Source of the DNA: Bacteroidota bacterium
Lineage (GTDB): Bacteria > Bacteroidota > Bacteroidia > Chitinophagales > Chitinophagaceae
Length of the DNA: 6,174 nucleotides
Assembly (NCBI GenBank): GCA_023426425.1
Contig: JAFAAT010000100.1
Location: 1-6,174 of the forward strand
Direction of reading: 5' to 3'
The stretch's first letter is position 1, and each line of letters begins with the position of its first letter. Below, one piece after another: positions 1 to 5,907 of this stretch. The notes beneath the pieces are model-generated. The model was given only the letters and a program-made list of their open reading frames with translations, was not told the origin of the DNA and made no database searches. The position numbers and the translations under genes are program-made.

Positions 1-66
1 TAGCTAGAAGGTAGCTAGAAGGTAGCTGGGATATGATTGCAGGGTAGCCAGAAGTTTAACGGAGGG
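1..66. repeat. 11-bp tandem repeat array, degenerate and cut by the window edge
   Basis: Two perfect copies of TAGCTAGAAGG lie at 1-11 and 12-22. Four further 11-bp units continue in the same phase: 23-33 begins TAGCTGGG, 34-44 is strongly diverged, 45-55 (TAGCCAGAAGT) matches at 9 of 11 positions, and 56-66 is strongly diverged. Each intact unit together with the start of the next contains the palindrome TAGCTA, so neighbouring copies could also form small hairpins. The unit is not a multiple of three and carries TAG stops, so it is not a protein repeat. The array lies just beyond the rpsT terminator, in intergenic DNA, and probably extends left of the window. Its function is unknown; it may be a simple minisatellite. 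Confidence 0.75.
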
Positions 67-84
67 TTATTCATATGTGCAACT

Positions 85-117
85 AAAAAAACAGGCTGCC
101 TTATTAAGACAGCCTGT
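85..117 (-). terminator. Rho-independent terminator of rpsT
   Basis: On the minus strand an 8-bp perfect GC-rich stem (ACAGGCTG pairing with CAGCCTGT, plus-strand 91-98 and 110-117) continues past one mismatch into three more pairs around a very short loop. It is followed directly by a run of seven T residues (plus-strand A tract 85-91). It starts about 25 nt after the rpsT stop codon. The other strand has no T tract after the hairpin, so it acts only on minus-strand transcription. Confidence 0.92.
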
Positions 118-141
118 TCGTAAATATCTACCTTGGAATGA

Positions 142-396
142 TTAAGCCAGAGCATTGATTCTCTTCACAATACCAGACTTCAGGTTGCCCGCCTTGTTCT
201 TATGAATTACACGACGCTTGGCAAGCTTATCAATCATAGACATAACTTCAGGCAGAGACTGTTGAGCTTCAGCTTTGTCTGCAGTAGCTAACAGTTTACG
301 GATAGCGTTACGAGTCGTTTTACCGTAGTAACGGTTACGATCGCGACGTTTAAGACTCTGACGTATGTCCTTTTTGGTTGCTTTATGATTTGCCAT
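142..396 (-). CDS. rpsT: 30S ribosomal protein S20
   Basis: S20 is a primary 16S rRNA-binding protein of the small ribosomal subunit that helps fold the 5' domain and helix 44 during assembly. The 84-residue product has the usual family length and composition: an N-terminus MANHKATKKDIRQS, a basic first helix (KRRDRNRYYGKTTRN), and the C-terminal hallmark HKNKAGNLKSG followed by a basic tail. The ATG at 396 is preceded by an A-rich leader with no Shine-Dalgarno sequence, as is normal in Bacteroidota. The gene has its own upstream promoter (426-456) and a strong terminator downstream (85-117), so it can be a monocistronic unit. Read-through from the transglycosylase gene 95 bp upstream cannot be excluded. 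Nothing is unusual about it. Confidence 0.98.
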   Translation of the reverse strand: MANHKATKKDIRQSLKRRDRNRYYGKTTRNAIRKLLATADKAEAQQSLPEVMSMIDKLAKRRVIHKNKAGNLKSGIVKRINALA

Positions 397-425
397 TTCT
401 AATCTGGTATTTTCTTTAAGGACTG

Positions 426-456
426 CAAAGGTATTGCATTATTAAATAAGCACAAA
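426..456 (-). promoter_or_regulatory. Bacteroidota-type sigma-ABfr promoter of rpsT
   Basis: On the minus strand a TTTG box (-33 element, plus-strand 453-456) is followed after exactly 19 nt by TACCTTTG (plus-strand 426-433). This matches the TAnnTTTG -7 consensus of the Bacteroidota primary sigma factor at every fixed position. Transcription would begin near 420, giving a leader of about 25 nt before the rpsT ATG. The elements and spacing are seen directly; the activity is inferred. Confidence 0.75.
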
Positions 457-491
457 ATAATTTTGCAGTATAAGTACTGTTATTCTACGGT

Positions 492-1598
492 TTAAAGGCT
501 TGATTCTGTAAACATCTGACGCGAGCGCTTGGTCAGGAATTCCTTCCGCTCAATAAAGTTGTCCAGTTTATCTTTCGGAATGCGAAGACTGTAGTAATCA
601 CCCTCAAAAGTTTTCATTTCAAACATCTCATAATCCGGGTTCCACTTCTCCAGCAGCCTGCGTTCTATCCTCAGGTCCTGAGACAACAGGTCAAAACTCA
701 ATGGCTCCCCAATACGCACTATAGCCATAGAATTAAGCTCCTCCTCTGTAAACATCGGCTTCTTCACCGCTGCAGCAATTGCATTAGGTTCCGCACTGAC
801 AGTGCTGAAGTCCACATCGTCTGGAAGTCCGCCTAGCCCAATGAAGTTATTCATGTTCTCAAAAATCGAAGCGGTTGCAATAAATGCCAGCACATGACCC
901 TGAGTCTCCTTCGGCAGATACTTTTTGATGTCCCAGAAGTTATTGCTTCCGGTACGTGCAATTGCACGCTGCACCGGAGTGGGCCCACTGTTATACGCAG
1001 CTACCACCAGCAACCAGTCATTCAGCTCACCGTAGAGATAGGTAAGATATTTAGCCGCCGCATTGGTCGATTTTGTCCAGTCCTTCCTGTCATCACGTTT
1101 CCTGTTGACCGTCAACCCCATCATCCTTGCTGTAGATGCCATAAACTGCCACGGGCCTACCGCACCCACACGGGAAATAGCATTGTTGTTCAACGCTGAT
1201 TCAATCACCGCCAGATACTTGAGCTCTTTGGGAATGTTATGTTTCTCCAGGATCTTATCTATAAGACTGAAATTCTTTTCACCCCGCTTCTTTACAACTG
1301 CCAATGTGCGATCATGAGACGCCATATACTTCTTCGTATACGACACGACATAGTCGTTCATCGATCCGAAATAAGAAACATGTCCGGCCAGCGGTACGGG
1401 CTTCTTATCATGATTTACACGTGCTGGAAGGGGAACAGATTTTTTGATGGATGCCGAAGCCAATGTCTTCACAATGGTATCGGTCTTAATCACCCGCGCA
1501 TTCTTCGCAGGTAGCGTAAACTCCTCGTATTTCTGAGCAAAAACGGCAGAGGTAGACAGGGTGATAGCTGTTGCTAACAAAAGGCCTTTGTATTGCAT
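492..1598 (-). CDS. Secreted lytic transglycosylase (SLT/MltD-like)
   Basis: This enzyme cleaves the MurNAc-GlcNAc glycosidic bond of peptidoglycan, leaving 1,6-anhydro-MurNAc ends, and acts in the periplasm. The 368-residue product starts with a Sec signal peptide (hydrophobic core 5-20, probable cleavage after V-F-A21). A low-complexity linker runs to about residue 75, and the goose-lysozyme-like SLT domain covers about 108-250. Family motifs are clear: AVIES with catalytic Glu133, GAVGPWQFM (145-153) and AYNSGP (201-206). The tail (about 283-350) resembles the short domain after the SLT fold in MltD proteins (KWNP, YSLRIPK), but no LysM repeats follow, so it is shorter than typical MltD. 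There is no lipobox, so it is probably soluble or wall-associated. The start is supported by the signal peptide. It lies 102 bp after tatA; its signal has no twin-arginine motif, so it is not itself a Tat substrate. Confidence 0.94.
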   Translation of the reverse strand: MQYKGLLLATAITLSTSAVFAQKYEEFTLPAKNARVIKTDTIVKTLASASIKKSVPLPARVNHDKKPVPLAGHVSYFGSMNDYVVSYTKKYMASHDRTLAVVKKRGEKNFSLIDKILEKHNIPKELKYLAVIESALNNNAISRVGAVGPWQFMASTARMMGLTVNRKRDDRKDWTKSTNAAAKYLTYLYGELNDWLLVVAAYNSGPTPVQRAIARTGSNNFWDIKKYLPKETQGHVLAFIATASIFENMNNFIGLGGLPDDVDFSTVSAEPNAIAAAVKKPMFTEEELNSMAIVRIGEPLSFDLLSQDLRIERRLLEKWNPDYEMFEMKTFEGDYYSLRIPKDKLDNFIERKEFLTKRSRQMFTESSL

Positions 1599-1700
1599 GT
1601 TTTTTATCGTTGTTTAAGCGTTGAAACCATGCAACCCAGATGGGGAAGCTTGACTCTCTAGACTAATTCTGGTGCTTTATGTTACAATAGGAAATGCCGC

Positions 1701-1922
1701 TTAGGCTTTAGTTTGATCTTTTTCTTTCATTCCGGCTTCCAGTTCAGTTTTGATACCGGTTTTAGCGTCATTGAATTCACGAACCCCTTTGCCAATGCCA
1801 CGCAGCAGCTCGGGTATCTTCTTGCCTCCAAAAAGAAGGATAATGGCCAACATAATCCAGATCCACTCTCCACCGCTAGGCAAAGAGAAAAGGAACAGCG
1901 AATTGATTGATAAAATCGACAT
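1701..1922 (-). CDS. tatA: Sec-independent protein translocase TatA/TatE
   Basis: TatA oligomerises with TatC to form the twin-arginine export path for folded proteins across the inner membrane. The 73-residue product has the TatA plan: a short N-terminal stretch, one transmembrane helix (about 18-33), the F31-G32 hinge, then an amphipathic helix starting GGKKIPELLRGIGKGVREF, and a charged, soluble C-terminal tail ending KEKDQTKA. The strongly conserved FG and KKIPEL features and the short length favour TatA over TatB. No tatC is present in the window, which is normal for Bacteroidota where tat genes are often scattered. A good -7 box lies about 27 bp upstream of the ATG, suggesting that it is transcribed independently of rluD. 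The transglycosylase gene follows 102 bp downstream and may be cotranscribed. Confidence 0.95.
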   Translation of the reverse strand: MSILSINSLFLFSLPSGGEWIWIMLAIILLFGGKKIPELLRGIGKGVREFNDAKTGIKTELEAGMKEKDQTKA

Positions 1923-1949
1923 TAGTTATGTTTTAAGTAACGAGTTACA

Positions 1950-1957
1950 CAAATGTA
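1950..1957 (-). promoter_or_regulatory. Probable -7 promoter element for tatA
   Basis: TACATTTG on the minus strand matches the Bacteroidota TAnnTTTG -7 consensus fully and lies about 27 nt before the tatA ATG, which gives a plausible short leader. No TTTG or TTG box was found at the expected 19-nt distance, so the promoter is incomplete by consensus. Confidence 0.45.
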
Positions 1958-2047
1958 AGGCAATAATCTGATCAGCAGCAGCCTTTTTGCAGTTTTTAAC
2001 GTATTTGCCTGATTACTAGATGCATACGCAGGGTTCTATTCCCTTGT

Positions 2048-3142
2048 TTACCCGTTCAGCTGATCCCTCAATTGCCGGGTCATCCCGGTAGTATAAGACC
2101 GCCATTTTTCAATCACCTCCTTCATGTCCTGGGGCAGCTCAGAATCAAACTGAACCCACTGCCTCGTCCTGGGATGGGTAAAGCCTAGTTCCTTTGCATG
2201 TAGCGCATGCCTGGCCAATATCTTGAAACAATTCTCGACAAACTGCTTATACTTCGAAAACACCGTCCCCTTCACTATATGATTGCCTCCATAGGTTCCG
2301 TCATTAAAAAGCGGATGCCCCTTCGACTTCATATGCACCCTGATCTGGTGCGTACGCCCTGTCTCCAGCCTCAGCTCTATAAGCGTCACATAATTAAACC
2401 GCTCAAGTACCTTATAATGAGTAATCGCATGCTTCCCATGCTCCCCGTCAGGAAACGTGTCCATGATCTTCCTAAACCTCAGGTTCCTGCCCACATGTGC
2501 CTCTATCGTGCCTTCCTCTTCTTCAAAATCCCCCCACACCAGCGCTATATACCTTCTATGTACCGTATGCTTCTTAAACTGCCCGTTTAAATCACTCATC
2601 GCCTTCTCTGTCTTTGCTATCACCACCAGCCCGCTCGTATCCTTATCAATCCGGTGCACCAGGCCCACCCTGGGCAGTGCACTCGTATCTACCTGCTCTT
2701 GTTGCAGGTAATACGATAATCCATTCACCAGCGTACCCGAATAGTTCCCGCACCCGGGATGTACTACCATCCCTGCTGGCTTGTGAATAACCATCACGTC
2801 CTCATCTTCATACACAATATCCAGGGGCAGTGGTTCAGGGATAATCTCAGACGACTCAGGCTTGCGGGTTTCATACACAATGATCTCATCCAGCGCCTTT
2901 ACCTTATAGTTGGGCTTAACAGCAGCACCATTCACTATGATATGCCCGTCTTCAAGAGCCTGTTGTATCTTATTCCTGGTCGCGCCTTCTATCCTGTTCA
3001 TCAGGAATTTGTCAATGCGCAGCGGCTCCTGTCGCTTGTCCAGGTTGATGCGCATCCGTTCCACAGGACCACCCGACTCTCCTTCATCTGCTATCTCATC
3101 CGGATCCTCGAAGTCTTCTTCGAGTTCATTATCATCAATCAT
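2048..3142 (-). CDS. rluD: RluA-family 23S rRNA pseudouridine synthase (RluD-like)
   Basis: RluD enzymes convert specific uridines of 23S rRNA helix 69 to pseudouridine during large-subunit maturation in the cytoplasm. The 364-residue product carries an S4 RNA-binding domain (about 41-95, RIDKFL...NGAAVKPNYKV) and a pseudouridine synthase domain (about 108-345). Catalytic motifs are intact: KPAGMVVHPG (121-130), HRIDKDTSG (163-171) with the nucleophile Asp166, and the late motif LETGRTHQIRVHM (259-271). The first 28 residues form a very acidic extension (14 Asp/Glu), with a second in-frame Met at 30. The ATG at 3142 is preferred because it sits just 29 bp after the upstream stop, but the acidic tail makes the exact start less certain. 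The gene probably forms an operon with the MauE-thioredoxin gene. Assignment to RluD rather than RluA or RluC rests on the S4 domain and motif context, not on a tree. Confidence 0.95.
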   Translation of the reverse strand: MIDDNELEEDFEDPDEIADEGESGGPVERMRINLDKRQEPLRIDKFLMNRIEGATRNKIQQALEDGHIIVNGAAVKPNYKVKALDEIIVYETRKPESSEIIPEPLPLDIVYEDEDVMVIHKPAGMVVHPGCGNYSGTLVNGLSYYLQQEQVDTSALPRVGLVHRIDKDTSGLVVIAKTEKAMSDLNGQFKKHTVHRRYIALVWGDFEEEEGTIEAHVGRNLRFRKIMDTFPDGEHGKHAITHYKVLERFNYVTLIELRLETGRTHQIRVHMKSKGHPLFNDGTYGGNHIVKGTVFSKYKQFVENCFKILARHALHAKELGFTHPRTRQWVQFDSELPQDMKEVIEKWRSYTTGMTRQLRDQLNG

Positions 3143-3171
3143 CGCGCAAAATTAACTGAAATACTGCAGGT

Positions 3172-4104
3172 CTACTCCGACAGCCATTGCAGCATGTGTT
3201 TGGGGTCAAGCTGATAGATATTGCTCTTGCGTTCTACCTTCCCATCATTGATCCAGTAGATGGCTGGCACGGAAGTCCCAGCCATTGATACAAATTCTTC
3301 CGGCCCCTTGAAATACATATGCGGCACTTCATGCGCATGGGTTTCTTCAAAGAATGGTCCCACCTGTCTGGGTGCTCCATTCAATACCATAAAGATCGGT
3401 ATCTCAGGATGCTGCCGGTGGATGACCTGCAGTTTGAATGCTGCCTTCTTGCAATGACTGCAGGTAAGACTTAGAAATGCAACAATATGCTTCCCTTCCC
3501 CGAGATTATTATGCTTTGGGTAGCTTTCCGCACGGAGTAGCGGTGCCAGATTGATCTCACGCTCCACTACATCCGGCCTGTCAGTTTGCACTGAAGGCAG
3601 CACCAGGAAAGGAACAGCCAGCGCAATCAGCCCCGTCGTTACAGCAACTATACCTGTGTACCTGTATCTTTTAACCCTATAGATGAAGTACAGCAGCACC
3701 GTGACCACCAGCAGCACCATATTCTTAATGATCGCCTCGGATGGTTTCATGACCACCGCATTTCCAAAACATCCACAGTTTCCTTCATCTCCCTGCCTCA
3801 GCATGAGCAACACCAGATAGCCATTAAACAACAGGAGCAGGAAGATTACTGCCGGATAGGTAAATGACCGCAAATGCACATGGGCAACCAGGAAAACACC
3901 CAGCAGGAGCTCGAACCCGATAAACAGCCTGGCTACAATACCTGCAATGGTCAGGTTGCTTATCCCCGCATCAATAATATTCCAGGTGAAATCTTCAAAC
4001 GCATAGAGCTTGGAAACACCAGAAAATAAAAATACTGCTGCGGTTGCCAGCAACAGTATCAATCCAAATATTCGTCCTATGTAAAAGCCGACTGTCTTAG
4101 ACAT
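3172..4104 (-). CDS. MauE/DoxX-like membrane protein fused to a thioredoxin-fold domain
   Basis: A predicted inner-membrane thiol-redox protein of 310 residues, similar in layout to Bacteroidota DoxX/MauE family fusions. About five transmembrane helices are visible (roughly 10-28, 52-75, 83-101, 125-143, 150-170). The loop after helix 3 carries NCGCFG (Cys110, Cys112), a motif typical of MauE-type proteins. After helix 5 comes a thioredoxin-like domain (about 185-310) with a CSHC redox pair (Cys215, Cys218) and a cis-proline loop TSVP (Pro280). Positive residues around 78-80 and 143-148 place both cysteine sites on the periplasmic side, so electrons or disulfides could pass between them; this is inferred from topology. 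It starts 3 nt after a small Cys-rich lipoprotein gene and is followed by rluD after 29 nt. The physiological partner is unknown; disulfide formation, reduction or metalloprotein maturation are all possible. Confidence 0.88.
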   Translation of the reverse strand: MSKTVGFYIGRIFGLILLLATAAVFLFSGVSKLYAFEDFTWNIIDAGISNLTIAGIVARLFIGFELLLGVFLVAHVHLRSFTYPAVIFLLLLFNGYLVLLMLRQGDEGNCGCFGNAVVMKPSEAIIKNMVLLVVTVLLYFIYRVKRYRYTGIVAVTTGLIALAVPFLVLPSVQTDRPDVVEREINLAPLLRAESYPKHNNLGEGKHIVAFLSLTCSHCKKAAFKLQVIHRQHPEIPIFMVLNGAPRQVGPFFEETHAHEVPHMYFKGPEEFVSMAGTSVPAIYWINDGKVERKSNIYQLDPKHMLQWLSE

Positions 4105-4107
4105 TCA

Positions 4108-4353
4108 TTAATAAAGGCTGCAGTCCTCCACTGTTTTGATGTCGCCAATCTCGTATGTACTTGAGTTCCCCTCGCAGGCAGACTGTGCGTTCTTCTTGGT
4201 GTCCTTGATCGGGTATTCACGGATAGTTGTGTCTGGCAGCCCAGGCTGACCCGAGTACGAAATCGTACACTGGCAGATAAAATCGCGGGTACAGGAGCTG
4301 AATCCTATAGCGAGGAAAGCAGCAGCCATAAGCAATGGAAGGCGAAACTTCAT
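4108..4353 (-). CDS. Small cysteine-rich lipoprotein, hypothetical
   Basis: I do not recognise a named family. With the ATG at 4353 the product is 81 residues. It begins MKFRLPLL, has a hydrophobic core to about residue 18, and a lipobox-like FSSC with the lipidated Cys at 21, so it should be a membrane-anchored lipoprotein facing the periplasm or cell surface. The mature part has four more cysteines (27, 29, 60, 78), enough for two disulfides, in the pattern CQC...SACEG...EDCSLY. The frame stays open upstream to 4449, but that extension places the signal peptide internally, so 4353 is the better start; its leader is A-rich with no Shine-Dalgarno. The gene ends TAA TGA and the next gene begins at once with ATG, suggesting coupled translation. 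The adjacent thiol-redox membrane protein may act on its cysteines; this is an inference from position only. Confidence 0.75.
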   Translation of the reverse strand: MKFRLPLLMAAAFLAIGFSSCTRDFICQCTISYSGQPGLPDTTIREYPIKDTKKNAQSACEGNSSTYEIGDIKTVEDCSLY

Positions 4354-4575
4354 TGGGTGTTTTATTTTAACGGTTGAAGATAGCAATCCTTTTTTAAAAG
4401 TACAAGATATCACAACTCCTCCGCTTTTCTCTTCATTACCATAGCGCAATAGAAATGCAAAATATCCATGGCTTTTGTCCCGACAGGACTACTACTCAGC
4501 CAGCTACCCGGCTATCCGAAATCACCGCTCGAAATATCTTCCGTATCCCTATCTTTATTTGGTCAACAGCATAAC
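4354..4575. other. Divergent intergenic region between the lipoprotein and aminotransferase genes
   Basis: This 222-bp stretch must hold the promoters of both divergent genes. On the minus strand TACTTTTA (plus-strand about 4395-4402) differs from the TAnnTTTG -7 consensus at one position. On the plus strand TTTATTTG (about 4554-4561) also differs at one position and lies 14 nt before the aminotransferase ATG. Neither has a clear TTTG box at 19 nt, so no promoter is called. Both flanking frames are open into this region, but those extensions have no family similarity that I can see. No operator-like inverted repeat stands out. Confidence 0.4.
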
Positions 4576-5832
4576 ATGAGTCAGCTAAGCCTTCTCGCAG
4601 AGTCATTAATCGGATCGGAAATCGTCAAGCTCGGAAATGAAATCAGCACCCGCATCAGCCAGGGTGAACAGATCTACAACTACACCATCGGAGACTTTGA
4701 TCCTAAGATATTTCCCATCCCAAAATCGCTGGAAGAAGGAATCATAGCTGCTTACCAGGCACACTATACCAACTACCCTCCCGGCGACGGACTTAAAGAG
4801 CTCCGCCTCTCCGTCATCGAATTCATGAAGCATTGGAGCGGACTCGAATACTCGCTTGAGGAAACACTTATCGCCAGCGGTGGGCGTCCTCTTATCTACA
4901 CCTTGTTCCGCACACTAGTCGACGAGCATGACAAGGTCATCTATGCCGTGCCCTCCTGGAACAACAACCACTACGTTCACATGAACTGGGGCCAGCATTG
5001 TGTCATCGACGCGAGGCCCGAAAACGATTTTATGCCTGTGGCAGAAGATATAGCCCCACATCTACAGGATGCCGTGCTCCTTTGCCTGTGTTCACCACAA
5101 AACCCTACCGGCACTGCCATAGACAAAGCCCAGCTCGAACAGATCTGCGACCTCGTACTGGAGGAAAACAAAAGACGGGGAGAGAAAGAACGCAAGCTCT
5201 ACCTGATGTTCGACCAGATGTACTGGATGCTGACCTACGGCGATACCAAACATCATAGTCCGGTCTCCCTGCGACCAGAGATGAGGGAATATACCATCTT
5301 CATCGACGGCATCTCCAAGGTCTTCGCTGCTACTGGTGTAAGGGTGGGGTGGTCCTTCGGCCCTGCAAAGGTGATCGCCAAAATGAAAGCATTTCTCAGT
5401 CACATCGGTGCCTGGAGCCCCCTGGCCGAACAAAAAGCCACTGCCGATTTCCTGAGAAACACCTCTGAAATCGAAGAGTTCCTCGGTACATTCAAGTCTG
5501 AACTGGAGGAGCGCCTGCAGCTCATCTACCAGGGCTTCCAATCTCTCAAAGCTAAAGGTTACGCTGTAGATGCCATAGCCCCTCAGGCGGCAATCTATCT
5601 TACCATCCGCTTCGATCTGCTGGGAAAGTCAGTCGATGGTCGTGTGCTGGAACAGCAATCAGACGTGGCTGCCTACCTGTTGTCGGAAGCAAAGCTTGCA
5701 GTTGTGCCATTCTACGCCTTCGGTGCAGACCGCAGCGCCCCCTGGTATCGCCTCAGCGTTGGCACCTGCAAAAAGGAAGAGCTTGGACAAATGTTTGCAG
5801 GACTCGAATCAGCCCTCGCTCGTCTGAAATAA
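4576..5832 (+). CDS. PLP-dependent aminotransferase, class I/II (fold type I)
   Basis: A cytoplasmic pyridoxal-phosphate enzyme of the aspartate aminotransferase superfamily, 418 residues, the usual length. It carries the expected motifs in order: YPPGDGLKELR (67-77, substrate-side loop), SPQNPTG (173-179) with the PLP-contacting Asn176, FDQMY (212-216) with Asp213 and Tyr216, ISKVFAATGVRVGW (246-259) with the Schiff-base Lys248 and phosphate-binding Arg256, and WYRLSVGT (390-397) with Arg392, which should hold the substrate carboxylate. The frame is open from an ATG at 4468, but the extra 36 residues do not resemble any aminotransferase N-terminus; the ATG at 4576 gives a normal one (MSQLSLLAESLIGSEI). 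The substrate cannot be fixed from sequence; the residues after ASGG (RPLIY) differ from the common aspartate-transaminase pattern. The gene is alone on its strand, divergent from the lipoprotein operon and convergent with the next gene. Confidence 0.94.
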   Translation: MSQLSLLAESLIGSEIVKLGNEISTRISQGEQIYNYTIGDFDPKIFPIPKSLEEGIIAAYQAHYTNYPPGDGLKELRLSVIEFMKHWSGLEYSLEETLIASGGRPLIYTLFRTLVDEHDKVIYAVPSWNNNHYVHMNWGQHCVIDARPENDFMPVAEDIAPHLQDAVLLCLCSPQNPTGTAIDKAQLEQICDLVLEENKRRGEKERKLYLMFDQMYWMLTYGDTKHHSPVSLRPEMREYTIFIDGISKVFAATGVRVGWSFGPAKVIAKMKAFLSHIGAWSPLAEQKATADFLRNTSEIEEFLGTFKSELEERLQLIYQGFQSLKAKGYAVDAIAPQAAIYLTIRFDLLGKSVDGRVLEQQSDVAAYLLSEAKLAVVPFYAFGADRSAPWYRLSVGTCKKEELGQMFAGLESALARLK

Positions 5833-5907
5833 GATTACCCCGATATCTCCGCACACCAGGCCTCCATACGTAGTGGAAGTTTTCCCCTGCAAGGGATGTG
5901 TGGTCCA
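5833..5907. other. Convergent intergenic gap without a clear terminator
   Basis: These 75 bp separate two converging genes. A short inverted pair (TCCC and GGGA around 5884-5896) has only four base pairs and no T tract on either strand. I see no convincing intrinsic terminator for either gene. Confidence 0.5.

Noticed and set aside
456..479. Two small hairpins after the transglycosylase stop (CAGTA/TACTG and CAAAA/TTTTG)
   Set aside because: The stems are only 5 bp, AT-rich in the second case, and no T tract follows the first; they also overlap the rpsT promoter. Not a convincing terminator.
894..1514. Several plus-strand open frames opposite the transglycosylase
   Set aside because: All overlap the SLT domain or its signal and linker region on the opposite strand and give low-similarity, domain-free translations.
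1658..1687. Possible promoter for the transglycosylase (TTG, 19-nt spacer, TAGTCTAG)
   Set aside because: The spacing is right, but the -7 box misses two of the six fixed positions of TAnnTTTG, so chance is a sufficient explanation.
2030..2046. AGGG/CCCT hairpin just after the rluD stop
   Set aside because: Four base pairs with a 7-nt loop and no following T run; too weak for an intrinsic terminator.
2759..3214. Plus-strand open frame of 151 codons opposite rluD
   Set aside because: It lies antisense to a gene with intact catalytic motifs, its translation has no recognisable domain, and it has no promoter or leader of its own.
5092..5541. Minus-strand open frame of 149 codons opposite the aminotransferase
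   Set aside because: It overlaps the NPTG-to-lysine core of the aminotransferase and looks like a shadow of its codon bias; no family similarity is visible.
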